The notes under the pieces are model-generated. The model was not told the DNA's origin. It worked only from the letters and a program-made list of their open reading frames with translations, and made no database searches. Of a stretch of 64,000 nt of DNA, positions 1 through 7,554 are shown piece by piece. The position numbers and the translations under genes were made by a program. The stretch is taken from positions 62,001 to 126,000 of the forward strand of contig NZ_FRCN01000021.1 of NCBI RefSeq assembly GCF_900142925.1, in the 5' to 3' direction. The number at the start of each line of letters is the position of its first letter. Position 1 is the first letter of the stretch. Source of the DNA: Chitinophaga sp. CF418 (lineage in GTDB: Bacteria > Bacteroidota > Bacteroidia > Chitinophagales > Chitinophagaceae).

Positions 1-935
1 GCCAACTGTCCGGCTCTCCGCAGGCGTCTCCTTTCCCGCAAGGGCTGTACAACTGAGCGATAAGTCTGTTGCAGGTAAGGCCAGCCAAAGGCGGCGGTAT
101 TGAAAATGATCATGATAGAGGAGAATAGTTGCAATCCCATAAAGACCGCAATGCCCAGGTGCATCAGCACAATGGCCAGATAGCCATACGGGCGGCTGCG
201 GCGCCACCAGATAAAGAAAGGATACCCCATCTCCAATACCAGCGTTCCCCATCCGATCAATTTGGCCAGCAGCGGGTAATTGGCCATCCAGCGCATATCA
301 AAACGGGCAAACTGTCCCTGCATCAGGGTCTGCCAGATGGCTTCTCCATTCCACCATTGTATACCCATGGCCTTTTCAACACCGGAAGCAATATATACAA
401 CACAGAGGTGCAGCTGTAACACCCGGATCGACAATGTATTCCATTCACTTGCCACAGGTTGGGTATGCCGGGAAAAAGTATCCCAGGAATACACCTCTCC
501 CACGGGCATGATAATACAATAGAACAGGGCGATATGCATAAACGTTTCTACACCATATGCGGCCATGAAACCGGTATTAATAAATGTAAACTGTAATGCC
601 CATGCAATAAATGCCGCATACCGGGCGAATTTCCCCAACAGTAATAGCGTCAGGCTGCATAAGTAGATCCCCATCAGCATATATACCCATGTATCTGCCG
701 CCATGCCTGTCACATTGGCCAATGGCTGCAACCAGGATAACTGGGGCATATAAGGGTCCACAATGCCACTGCTGATAGACCAGGGTACCAGTCCGTCGGC
801 GCCGTACAACAGGGTAATGCTGCCTGCCAACCAGCCGCCCTGGACTAATCCCAGCAGGGCAATAGCTATTCTGAAAAATGCCAGTGGCTCACCCGTGGAA
901 GGAGCCAGGAAGAAACGTTTAAGATTGGTAAGCAT
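1..935 (-). CDS. HTTM-domain membrane protein (partial, runs off window)
   Basis: Reading the minus strand from ATG at 935 gives an open frame that is still open at base 1, so the C-terminus lies outside the window. The product starts MLTNLKRFFLAPSTGEPLAF and then shows repeated hydrophobic helices, with WLAGSITLLYGADGLVPW, a histidine in ETFMHIALFYC and the stretch YIASGVEKAMGIQWWNGEA. These match the HTTM family (horizontally transferred transmembrane domain, related to vitamin K-dependent gamma-carboxylase and SdpB-like proteins). The role in bacteria is mostly unproven. It lies 12 bp downstream of the small exported protein at 948-1445, so the two are probably co-transcribed and may work together in the membrane. 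The family call rests on motif pattern and topology. Confidence 0.75.
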   Translation of the reverse strand, partial: MLTNLKRFFLAPSTGEPLAFFRIAIALLGLVQGGWLAGSITLLYGADGLVPWSISSGIVDPYMPQLSWLQPLANVTGMAADTWVYMLMGIYLCSLTLLLLGKFARYAAFIAWALQFTFINTGFMAAYGVETFMHIALFYCIIMPVGEVYSWDTFSRHTQPVASEWNTLSIRVLQLHLCVVYIASGVEKAMGIQWWNGEAIWQTLMQGQFARFDMRWMANYPLLAKLIGWGTLVLEMGYPFFIWWRRSRPYGYLAIVLMHLGIAVFMGLQLFSSIMIIFNTAAFGWPYLQQTYRSVVQPLRERRRLRRAGQL

Positions 936-947
936 AGTAGAAACGTT

Positions 948-1445
948 TTAAATCTTTGTTCCTGTTTTTCTAAAATCTTTCACCAGGAATGGCTCCCACT
1001 TTGGCGTGGCGCCGGCGCGGAATGCAGCCATATCCGGTACCCTCTTGCCGATGACGGTTACCCGGACCATCTGGCTGGAAGGATTTTGACGTAACATATA
1101 AGCAGCACAACTCTTTGCCAGCAATGACTGGGCTTCGTCTATGCTGAAAAAATTATAGATGGTTTGTATACGGCGGTTGCATTCAGTATTGTCGCTTTCC
1201 AGCCGGGTTACCCGCTGCGCTGTTCCATCTGCAAGGGTGTATACCACCGCTATTTCATTGCCGATGCGGGGTGCAAAAAAGCTGAAGATATTTCCGCTGC
1301 CGGTATAATCGCCATAGGCTGTGATCTGCTTCAACAACCAGGATTTATGCGTTGTCCATTCTTCCAGGTGAGCGGCATGTAAAGCTGCTACCGTCAGGTG
1401 GAAGATGGCGATGCCTATCCAGCAGAGATGTTTGGTTGTGATCAT
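948..1445 (-). CDS. Small membrane-anchored or exported protein, partner of HTTM protein
   Basis: This 165-residue protein has an N-terminal hydrophobic segment (about residues 8-25, CWIGIAIFHLTVAALHAAHL), which would be a signal peptide or membrane anchor. A soluble part of mixed composition follows, with cysteines in DNTECNRR and AKSCAAYM. I do not recognise a family. It is the first gene of a probable two-gene unit, with the HTTM-protein gene starting 12 bp after its stop, and the shared operon suggests a shared membrane function. The start is an ATG at 1445; an intergenic region with a palindromic repeat lies upstream. Confidence 0.7.
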   Translation of the reverse strand: MITTKHLCWIGIAIFHLTVAALHAAHLEEWTTHKSWLLKQITAYGDYTGSGNIFSFFAPRIGNEIAVVYTLADGTAQRVTRLESDNTECNRRIQTIYNFFSIDEAQSLLAKSCAAYMLRQNPSSQMVRVTVIGKRVPDMAAFRAGATPKWEPFLVKDFRKTGTKI

Positions 1446-1580
1446 ATGAATAAACGTTGTTTATCTAATGATGAATATGACGTGTTGTCGTTCGCCGATT
1501 CCGTCGGGTCGGGTTTACATTCGGGTTACGGTTTCATTCGCCGGTTCCCGTCCATTGTTCCGGTTTTCCGATTTCCATTC

Positions 1581-1628
1581 CCCCCCGTTAAAACGGGGGG
1601 CTACAAACACGGCGCCCCTGACGGAGCG
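1581..1628 (+). repeat. Dispersed double-hairpin repeat, copy 1
   Basis: A GC-rich hairpin (CCCCCCGTT / AACGGGGGG) is followed by the constant string CTACAAACAC and a second short inverted repeat (GGCGCCCCTGACGGAGC). The same arrangement occurs twice more at 11233-11280 and, inverted, at 11366-11413. It sits in the roughly 300-bp gap between 1445 and 1744, in which no gene is visible. Confidence 0.7.
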
Positions 1629-1743
1629 ATATGTGTAGCATTGTCGTAAAACAGTTTTATAGCGTTTCGGGATCAGGAGACAGGAAGAGCACCGGCAATA
1701 ATATTATTCCGATGCCCTTCTCTATTTCTGATGCATAACCATG

Positions 1744-2580
1744 TTAGAACCCAATTACGGCTCCACCAGCTACTTCTTCTACGTTCAGTTTTTCGAAGCG
1801 GGTATCCAGGCGGGCGAAATTGGCGCGGATATCTTTCAGGATTTCAGGATCGAAACAACCGATCAGGTTGGGGAACCTTTTTCTGAGGATATCTTCCCAT
1901 CTCAGACCGTTGTAGATGGTCAGGCGGGCGCCGGTGGTAGGCACCTGGGTAATATCGGCGGTGCCATAGAAACCACGGGTAAAGTAAGGCATTATACCAG
2001 CAGGTATTGACAAACGGAATTTAGCCAGCGTTGCTTGTCCGATCACTTTCTGGTCCACTACGTCGGGCACTAAACGTGCGCCGGCAGCCAGGAAAGATTT
2101 GGTGGCAAGCAGTTGCTGTTCTTTACCTACTTCATATACGCCCAGGTCAAAGAACTGTCTGGGGTCCACTTTCTGTGCCAATGCTGCTGCGCGGGAAGCG
2201 ATGTCCAGGTAGGGGATCATGGTAGGACAGGTTTTGATCCAGATCTTCCGGAAGGGGATCTTTTCATAACCGATCTTAGCCAGCTCCGGGAATGGCGGAC
2301 GGCCACCGGGACCAAAGAACTGAGTTTCTTCAGACAGACTGCCATAACGGGCTTTGGTAATGTAATCGTTGGTTGGTAATCCATCAAAAGCCAACAGGTA
2401 GGTGTCCGGTGAAAGGTCTTTCAGGATTGCATCCAGTTCATCGGTACCATCCAATCTGGCACCGGTTTCTGTCGTGGAACCAATAGATGACTGAGGGGTA
2501 GCCTGCTGGTCTTTCTTGCAGGAAAACAATGACAGGGTAGCTATAGCAGCCACGCCTGTAAACAAGAGATGTTTACGCAT
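1744..2580 (-). CDS. Lipoprotein of unknown function
   Basis: This 278-residue protein begins with a lipoprotein signal peptide (MRKHLLFTGVAAIATLSLFS, then Cys at the LFSC lipobox, then KKDQQ), so it is predicted to be lipid-anchored in the envelope. The rest has no motif I recognise. It includes Gly/Pro-rich GPGGRPPFPEL, a CPTMIPYLDIASRAAAL helix and a segment ending NVEEVAGGAVIGF. It stands alone: the next gene in the same direction starts upstream beyond a strong terminator at 2703-2736. The ATG at 2580 is the only start that gives a full signal peptide. Confidence 0.75.
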   Translation of the reverse strand: MRKHLLFTGVAAIATLSLFSCKKDQQATPQSSIGSTTETGARLDGTDELDAILKDLSPDTYLLAFDGLPTNDYITKARYGSLSEETQFFGPGGRPPFPELAKIGYEKIPFRKIWIKTCPTMIPYLDIASRAAALAQKVDPRQFFDLGVYEVGKEQQLLATKSFLAAGARLVPDVVDQKVIGQATLAKFRLSIPAGIMPYFTRGFYGTADITQVPTTGARLTIYNGLRWEDILRKRFPNLIGCFDPEILKDIRANFARLDTRFEKLNVEEVAGGAVIGF

Positions 2581-2702
2581 TTTCTTTGGGGTTTGTGGTT
2601 AATGAATAATTCGATGACACAAATTTCAATCAATTAACCTCACCCGTCAAGTGCAAAAACTCCTGTTTTACTACGTATAAATACGTAAACAATGGAAAAA
2701 CC

Positions 2703-2736
2703 AACAGATGAGCCGCATATCCGCAGCTCATCTGTT
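2703..2736 (-). terminator. Intrinsic terminator of the DUF6520-type gene
   Basis: A perfect 11-bp inverted repeat (AACAGATGAGC / GCTCATCTGTT) around a 12-nt loop is followed on the minus strand by GGTTTTTCC. It lies 20 bp after the stop of the 2757-3020 gene. Confidence 0.8.
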
Positions 2737-2756
2737 CATAATTTACTTCAACTGCT

Positions 2757-3020
2757 CTATCGCAGGAACAGGATCTTACCAGCCTCACTTGATTTGTAAG
2801 TGCCGGTAGCGCTGTCAAACGTATAGGTACAGGTACCGAAATGGTCCCAAGCACATACGTAGTCATAATCCTTAATGCCTGCTACTGCAAACTCGCCGGT
2901 ACTGGTTTTGTAGTACTTGGTTTCAGCACGTTCAGCCTTGTTCTGCAAATTGGTGGCTACCGCTGTTCCGGCGGCAAGAGTAACGGCCACTGCCATTAAC
3001 GCGAATCTTACATTTTTCAT
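2757..3020 (-). CDS. DUF6520-type small exported protein
   Basis: This 87-residue protein has an N-terminal signal peptide (MKNVRFALMAVAVTLAAGTAVA) and a short mature part with two cysteines nine residues apart (YVCAWDHFGTC), which could form a disulfide. Length, signal and the Lys-Ala-Glu-rich start of the mature part fit the DUF6520 family of Bacteroidota, whose function is unknown. A second gene of the same type begins at 63919. Its own promoter must lie in the gap upstream (3021-3330), where an inverted repeat ACAGC-N6-GCTGT is present at 3074-3089. A strong terminator follows, so it is probably transcribed alone. Confidence 0.7.
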   Translation of the reverse strand: MKNVRFALMAVAVTLAAGTAVATNLQNKAERAETKYYKTSTGEFAVAGIKDYDYVCAWDHFGTCTYTFDSATGTYKSSEAGKILFLR

Positions 3021-3333
3021 TTTTGTGGTTTGATTTTGTAGGTGAAGGGGGCAACAACAGGATGACTATCTTAACAGCATAAACGCTGTCAATGTCTTAG
3101 TATCGGTTTCCTTGCGATGATCTTTTATGCTTATCGAAGTTTGCCAGTGTTAACAATGAGAACTTTACTTTTTTACTCTTCATGGGTTTACATTTTGTGT
3201 CGTGACGGGGTTAACATTTAATAGGGTACCGAAATTTTCATGGATGATAAAAGGCCGTCTTTCCTCTATTGTAGTCACGAAGATATAATAGTCTGCTGCT
3301 ACGCGACAGCAGTTGTGAAATTGATAATAGAAT
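3021..3333. other. Divergent intergenic region
   Basis: Between the minus-strand DUF6520-type gene and the plus-strand ADP-ribose operon lies about 350 bp with no credible ORF. The visible structure is an inverted repeat at 3074-3089 (ACAGC / GCTGT arms) and the regulator promoter at its right end (next entry). Confidence 0.5.
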
Positions 3334-3372
3334 ATTTACTATCTTTGCGTCAGATTAACACAAAGAGTAAAT
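3334..3372 (+). promoter_or_regulatory. Promoter with overlapping inverted repeat (candidate autoregulatory operator)
   Basis: A Bacteroidota -7 element TATCTTTG lies at 3340-3347. It is flanked by two nested inverted repeats: ATTTACT (3334-3340) with AGTAAAT (3366-3372), and CTTTG (3343-3347) with CAAAG (3361-3365). The right arm runs into the ATG at 3371. A protein bound there would cover promoter, transcription start and start codon. Nudix-type NrtR regulators commonly bind such palindromes in front of their own operons; that link is inference. A -33 TTG at 3321-3323 gives a short 16-bp spacing. Confidence 0.5.
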
Positions 3373-4048
3373 GAAACCCTTTCATAGTTATCAGAACCCC
3401 TCCCTTGCAGTGGACCTGGCCGTATTTGGTTACAGTAAGCAAACCCTGTCCGTTTTACTCCTGAACAGAAAGGAAGAGCCGTTCAAAGACCGCTGGGTGC
3501 TTCCCGGCGCCTTCCTGCAAATGGAAGAACGTTTCAAGGATACCTGTTCAAGGGTGCTGAAAACCAAGCTGGGTATGGATGATGTCTACTTGGAACAGTT
3601 ATACTCTTTCGATGAACCAGACCGCGATCCCCGCGGCCGGGCGATATCAGTCGCCCACTATGCACTCGTCAATCCCGCCAGGGTGGCGATTGCCGCCGGC
3701 AGCATGGCCAATGACGTCAGCTGGTTCAACATCAATGAGTTACCTGCATTGGGATTTGACCATGACATTATATTCCAGCAGGCACTCCAGCGCTTACGTT
3801 CTAAGATCACCTATTTCCCTGTGGGGTTTGAGTTACTGGATGATCTGTTCACGATGCCGGAGTTGCATGAACTATATGAGTGCATACTGGATACGAGCAT
3901 TGACCGCCGCAATTTCAGAAGGAAGATCCTCGACTCGGAATATATTATTAACACCGGCAAGAAAAGGGAAGGTTCCCAGAACAGGCACCCCGATCTCTAT
4001 AAATTCAATAAAAAACTAAAGAAGAATAGCTTCCAGATAAACATCTAA
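3371..4048 (+). CDS. NrtR-like transcriptional regulator (Nudix domain plus winged helix)
   Basis: Residues 1 to about 140 form a Nudix fold (VDLAVFGYSKQTLSVLLLNR, then WVLPGAFLQMEERFKDTCSR). The Nudix-box glutamates are only partly kept: ERFKDTCSRVLKTKLGM lacks the canonical REx2EE. It is therefore probably a ligand-binding rather than a catalytic Nudix. The C-terminal 80 residues (FELLDDLFTMPELHELYECI through NFRRKILDSEYI) are the winged-helix segment typical of NrtR/DUF4743-like regulators, which sense ADP-ribose or related ligands. It is the first gene of a five-gene operon; the next ATG follows 3 bp after its stop. The neighbours all act on NAD-derived or RNA-phosphate substrates, which supports an ADP-ribose-type effector. 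A palindrome over its own promoter suggests autoregulation. Confidence 0.85.
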   Translation: MKPFHSYQNPSLAVDLAVFGYSKQTLSVLLLNRKEEPFKDRWVLPGAFLQMEERFKDTCSRVLKTKLGMDDVYLEQLYSFDEPDRDPRGRAISVAHYALVNPARVAIAAGSMANDVSWFNINELPALGFDHDIIFQQALQRLRSKITYFPVGFELLDDLFTMPELHELYECILDTSIDRRNFRRKILDSEYIINTGKKREGSQNRHPDLYKFNKKLKKNSFQINI

Positions 4049-4051
4049 ACC

Positions 4052-4597
4052 ATGAAATACAATAACGAATGGCTGATTAAACGATATCAGGCCAAGGAAA
4101 AGTTAACCTACACTTTCTTCTGGGGACATAAAGGAGAACCCGGCAATGTCACTAAAAGCTGTTTCAGCCAGTGGTGGCCGGCCGCCTTTAAAGACGAACA
4201 ACATGTTTACCCCACAGCAGAACATTGGATGATGGCTGAAAAAGCAAGACTGTTCAACGACGCTGCCTCAGAAGAAAAAATACTCAAGGCACCCTCACCC
4301 GCAGCTGCCAAAAAGCTGGGCAGGCTTGTGCAGCGTTTTGATCCCGTCGCCTGGGATGCAAAGAAATTCAATATCGTGGTGAACGGAAATCTGCTCAAAT
4401 TCTCTCAATATCCCAAAATGAAAGAATTCCTGATCAGTACCGGAGACACCATCATCGTAGAAGCAAGCCCGCTGGACCGCATCTGGGGAATAGGTATGGG
4501 GGCTAATCATGAACACGCAGAGAATCCAACCCTATGGCGGGGACATAATCTCCTCGGATATGCCCTGATGGAAGTCAGGGACCAACTAAAACAATAA
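4052..4597 (+). CDS. NADAR family protein (YbiA/DUF1768-like)
   Basis: This 181-residue protein spans one complete NADAR domain. Recognisable motifs are FFWGHKG near residue 23, YPTAEHWMMAEKARLF near 53-70 with the conserved Glu-His, SPAAAKKLGR, KFSQYPKMKEFLISTGD, and VEASPLDRIWGIGMG near 135-150, the usual Asp/Trp signature. NADAR proteins act on ADP-ribosylated or related N-glycosides, and some remove ADP-ribose from guanine in nucleic acid. It lies 3 bp after the regulator and 5 bp before kptA, so it is a core operon member. The context suggests reversal or clean-up of ADP-ribosyl modifications. The exact substrate cannot be read from sequence. Confidence 0.9.
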   Translation: MKYNNEWLIKRYQAKEKLTYTFFWGHKGEPGNVTKSCFSQWWPAAFKDEQHVYPTAEHWMMAEKARLFNDAASEEKILKAPSPAAAKKLGRLVQRFDPVAWDAKKFNIVVNGNLLKFSQYPKMKEFLISTGDTIIVEASPLDRIWGIGMGANHEHAENPTLWRGHNLLGYALMEVRDQLKQ

Positions 4598-4602
4598 ATA
4601 CA

Positions 4603-5145
4603 ATGAACGACAAACAAAGGAAAGGTATCAGCAAGTTTCTGAGCCTGATCCTACGACATCAGCCTGAAGTGATCGGCATCACACTCGATGAGAATGGCTG
4701 GACAGATGTAGATGAACTGATCGCTAAAATGAATGCCAACGGGCATCGCATCTCTTTCGAGGAACTGGAAGAAGTAGTGGAGACTGATGACAAGCAACGT
4801 TATTCCTTCAGTGAAGACGGCGTTAAAATACGCGCCAGCCAGGGACATTCCGTGAATATTTCCCTGGGACTGGATCCGCAGGAACCACCGGCATACCTTT
4901 ATCATGGAACAGTGTCAAAGTTCCTGGATAGCATCCGCAAAGAAGGGCTGCAAAGGATGAGCCGCCAGCACCTGCACCTCAGCCGTGACAGGGAAACTGC
5001 CGTTAAAGTCGGCAGCCGCCGCGGCGCTCCTGTGATCCTTAATATCAGCAGTGGGGAAATGCATAGGGACGGGTTTCTTTTCTACCTGTCGGACAATGGT
5101 GTCTGGCTGACAGATCATGTGCCGGCGAAGTATATAAATTTCTAA
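4603..5145 (+). CDS. kptA: RNA 2'-phosphotransferase (Tpt1/KptA family)
   Basis: This 180-residue protein has all family landmarks in order: KFLSLILRHQPEVIGI (residues 11-26, catalytic Arg-His), WTDVDELI, RYSFSEDGVKIRASQGHS (the second active-site Arg and GHS), LYHGT near 99-103, and RQHLHLS near 120-126. The family transfers an RNA 2'-phosphate to NAD+, releasing nicotinamide and ADP-ribose 1'',2''-cyclic phosphate. In bacteria without yeast-type tRNA splicing the natural RNA substrate is usually unknown. Here the partners include an ADP-ribosylglycohydrolase and a phosphoesterase, which could process the ADP-ribose product. No RNA ligase or kinase gene is adjacent. Length is normal and start choice is unambiguous (5 bp after NADAR). 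Confidence 0.93.
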   Translation: MNDKQRKGISKFLSLILRHQPEVIGITLDENGWTDVDELIAKMNANGHRISFEELEEVVETDDKQRYSFSEDGVKIRASQGHSVNISLGLDPQEPPAYLYHGTVSKFLDSIRKEGLQRMSRQHLHLSRDRETAVKVGSRRGAPVILNISSGEMHRDGFLFYLSDNGVWLTDHVPAKYINF

Positions 5146-5154
5146 ATAAGACTA

Positions 5155-6084
5155 ATGGCTAACAGAAATTTTATTAAAGATGCTCTATTGGGAGTGGCCA
5201 CCGGCGATGCATTGGGCGTGCCAGTGGAATTCCGCTCCAGGAGCTCTCTACTTCGCGATCCAGTCACCACGATGAGAGGTTACGGTACACATCATCAACC
5301 ACCAGGCACCTGGTCCGATGACAGCTCTCTTACCTTTTGTCTCGCGGAGATGTTATGCAAAGGGTATGATCTGCAAAACCTGGCTAACCGCTTTGTTAAC
5401 TGGAAGAATTACAGTTACTGGACACCCCATGGAGATGTATTCGATATTGGCATCGCCACAGCAGAAGCCATTACACGGTTGCAAACCGGTACCTCTCCCA
5501 CCCTTGCCGGTGGCATAACAGAAGGCAGCAATGGTAACGGTTCCCTGATGCGCATCCTGCCATTGCTTTTTTATATAAAAGACATGCCCATAGAGGAACG
5601 CTTCAAACATGTACAGGAAGTATCATCCCTTACACATGCCCATCTGCGGTCTGTCAACGCCTGCTTTATTTACCTGGAACTGGCCCTGGCTATCCTGAAG
5701 GGGCAGTCTAAAGCAGCCGCATATGAGACGGTCTGTTTCACGTTGCCGGATTTTCTGCAGAACGGGGAAGCATCTTATTTCAGTGATATACTTTCCGGGC
5801 ATCTGCCACAGTTCCCCATAGAAAAAATTCATGGCTCCGGATATGTACTACGTACACTGGAAGCTGCTATCTGGTGCCTGCTTAATACCAACTCCTACAG
5901 CGAAGCTGTACTACAGGCTGTAAACCTCGGAGATGATACGGACACGACAGCAGCCGTGACCGGCGGATTGGCAGGATTGCTCTACGGTTGGGAAACAATT
6001 CCGGCTGACTGGCTAAATGTTTTGGCCAAAAGAGATGCAATTGAACAGTTGATTGTTAACTTGCAGGCCAAAATTTACAGGTAA
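5155..6084 (+). CDS. ADP-ribosylglycohydrolase (DraG/ARH family)
   Basis: This 309-residue protein matches the all-helical ARH fold. It starts ALLGVATGDALGVPVEF, carries the first metal-binding motif GTWSDDSSLT (about residues 46-55), GSNGNGSLMRILPLL in the middle, and the second metal site NLGDDTDTTAAVTGGLAG near 258-275. Both magnesium-binding aspartate motifs are intact, so it should be an active hydrolase of ADP-ribosyl bonds (protein ADP-ribose, ADP-ribosyl phosphate or O-acyl-ADP-ribose). It follows kptA by 9 bp and its stop shares one base with the start of the next gene (TAATG). In this operon it could act on products made by KptA or deprotect targets of an ADP-ribosyltransferase; none is seen nearby. 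Confidence 0.92.
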   Translation: MANRNFIKDALLGVATGDALGVPVEFRSRSSLLRDPVTTMRGYGTHHQPPGTWSDDSSLTFCLAEMLCKGYDLQNLANRFVNWKNYSYWTPHGDVFDIGIATAEAITRLQTGTSPTLAGGITEGSNGNGSLMRILPLLFYIKDMPIEERFKHVQEVSSLTHAHLRSVNACFIYLELALAILKGQSKAAAYETVCFTLPDFLQNGEASYFSDILSGHLPQFPIEKIHGSGYVLRTLEAAIWCLLNTNSYSEAVLQAVNLGDDTDTTAAVTGGLAGLLYGWETIPADWLNVLAKRDAIEQLIVNLQAKIYR

Positions 6085-6815
6085 TGGCGCGGACGTTTGT
6101 AATTGGGGATATACATGGCGCACTGAAAGCATTGGAACAGGTGCTTGAAAGGGTCAAGCTGAAAGCGGATGATCAGCTCATTTTCCTGGGCGACTATGTG
6201 GATGGCTGGTCACAATCTGCACAGGTCATCGATTACCTCATGCAACTGGAAAAACAATACCATTGCATATTCATCAAAGGTAATCATGATGCCTGGTGCG
6301 AGTCATGGTTAATGGGAGGATTCCCTGATCAGACCTGGCAGTTCAATGGAGGAAGAGAAACGGTGGCCAGCTATGAAGGTTATAGCCAATCTCAGAAGAA
6401 TGGTCATATCATCTTTTATAACCGGATGAAAGATTATGTCATCGATTCGGAAAACAGGTTGTTCATACATGCGGGCTTTACTTCCATGCATGGCCCTGCT
6501 ATGGAGAGATATGACACGAGTTATCACTGGGACAGGACCCTTTGGGAAATGGCTATCACGATGGATAAACGTATCAAAAGAGACTCCAAGTTATTCCCTA
6601 AAAGATTGTTAGTCTTCAATGAGATCTTTATTGGTCATACTCCTACCATCAACTATGATGTAGATGTACCAATGAATGGTTGTAATGTGTGGAATGTAGA
6701 TACGGGTGCGGCCTTTTATGGCAAGCTGACGGCAATGGATATTAGTACAAAAAAGTATTGGCAGAGTGATCCTGTACAGCAATTATATCCAAACGAAAAA
6801 GGAAGGAACCGTTAA
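6084..6815 (+). CDS. PPP-family metallophosphoesterase
   Basis: This 243-residue protein has the classic PPP metal-binding motifs: GDIHG (residues 8-12), GDYVDG (36-41), GNHDAW near 66-71, and IHAGF near 130. These define a two-metal serine/threonine-phosphatase or diadenosine-tetraphosphatase-like enzyme. A further HTPTINYDVDVP with the last metal-ligand His lies near residue 190. The start overlaps the stop of the glycohydrolase gene (TAATG), implying coupled translation. As the last operon gene it could remove a phosphate from an ADP-ribose phosphate or from repaired RNA; that substrate idea comes only from context. Confidence 0.9.
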   Translation: MARTFVIGDIHGALKALEQVLERVKLKADDQLIFLGDYVDGWSQSAQVIDYLMQLEKQYHCIFIKGNHDAWCESWLMGGFPDQTWQFNGGRETVASYEGYSQSQKNGHIIFYNRMKDYVIDSENRLFIHAGFTSMHGPAMERYDTSYHWDRTLWEMAITMDKRIKRDSKLFPKRLLVFNEIFIGHTPTINYDVDVPMNGCNVWNVDTGAAFYGKLTAMDISTKKYWQSDPVQQLYPNEKGRNR

Positions 6816-6819
6816 GCAA

Positions 6820-7473
6820 TTATTTCAATAAGGTTAATTCTTTTTTCACCAATGGGAGATCCTTATCATTGATGTCAGTTTCATAATAGTAAAGCACACC
6901 GTCTTCCATTTCGATCCTGTGCTCAAGGTCTTCATCACTAAGATAGTCGCAGGCAGTGGGGATATCCCAGTAATCGGTGATTCTCGTCCATCTGCCTGCC
7001 ATATAAGACCATGTGCTGGCTGTATACATGCAGGCGTGCATAGATTGTACGAAGATCGAGATATCATCTTCCCCATCCCCATTCAGATCTCCTTCATTCA
7101 CCAATCTGATATGCCTGCCTATTACTACCGGCATTGGTCTTATCTTGTTATCCTGGAACCGGACAATATACTGTGTTTCGCTTGTTACTTCCGCCCCTTC
7201 CTCATGCGGTTTGTCACTATTGATCCTGCCGAAAAACACACCATACCCAACGTCCCGGCTGGTGTTTTCATCGAAATGCCCTTCTACACGGACAGTATCG
7301 GGAATGATCTGCGCGTCCTCCGGCGGAGACGAAAGTATCATGACACCGGTATCGATGGCAGGTTCTACTGTATTATTCATGCCAGTGGTTGCTTCTTTTT
7401 CTTTAGGAGACTCTATAGTGGAATAGCATGCCGGCAACAAAAAGAGACATAAGGCATAAAGGGACTTTTGCAT
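6820..7473 (-). CDS. Lipoprotein with calcium-loop (FG-GAP/VCBS-like) motif
   Basis: This 217-residue protein has a lipoprotein signal (MQKSLYALCLFLLPAC). The key motif is GDLNGDGEDDISIFVQ near residue 135, an Asp-rich calcium-binding loop followed by a beta strand, as found in FG-GAP/VCBS propeller repeats. Only one clear loop is present, so it is not a full propeller. It converges with the ADP-ribose operon: its stop is 4 bp after that operon's last gene. The gene at 7555-8214 is a diverged paralogue with the same plan, and the pair probably arose by tandem duplication. Function unknown. Confidence 0.75.
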   Translation of the reverse strand: MQKSLYALCLFLLPACYSTIESPKEKEATTGMNNTVEPAIDTGVMILSSPPEDAQIIPDTVRVEGHFDENTSRDVGYGVFFGRINSDKPHEEGAEVTSETQYIVRFQDNKIRPMPVVIGRHIRLVNEGDLNGDGEDDISIFVQSMHACMYTASTWSYMAGRWTRITDYWDIPTACDYLSDEDLEHRIEMEDGVLYYYETDINDKDLPLVKKELTLLK

Positions 7474-7554
7474 CTCACATGAATTCTTGATACTAAAGTA
7501 TTACTTTATTTACGCTTTCTCAAACAATTACTATAGTTCTCAATGTTTTAGTGA

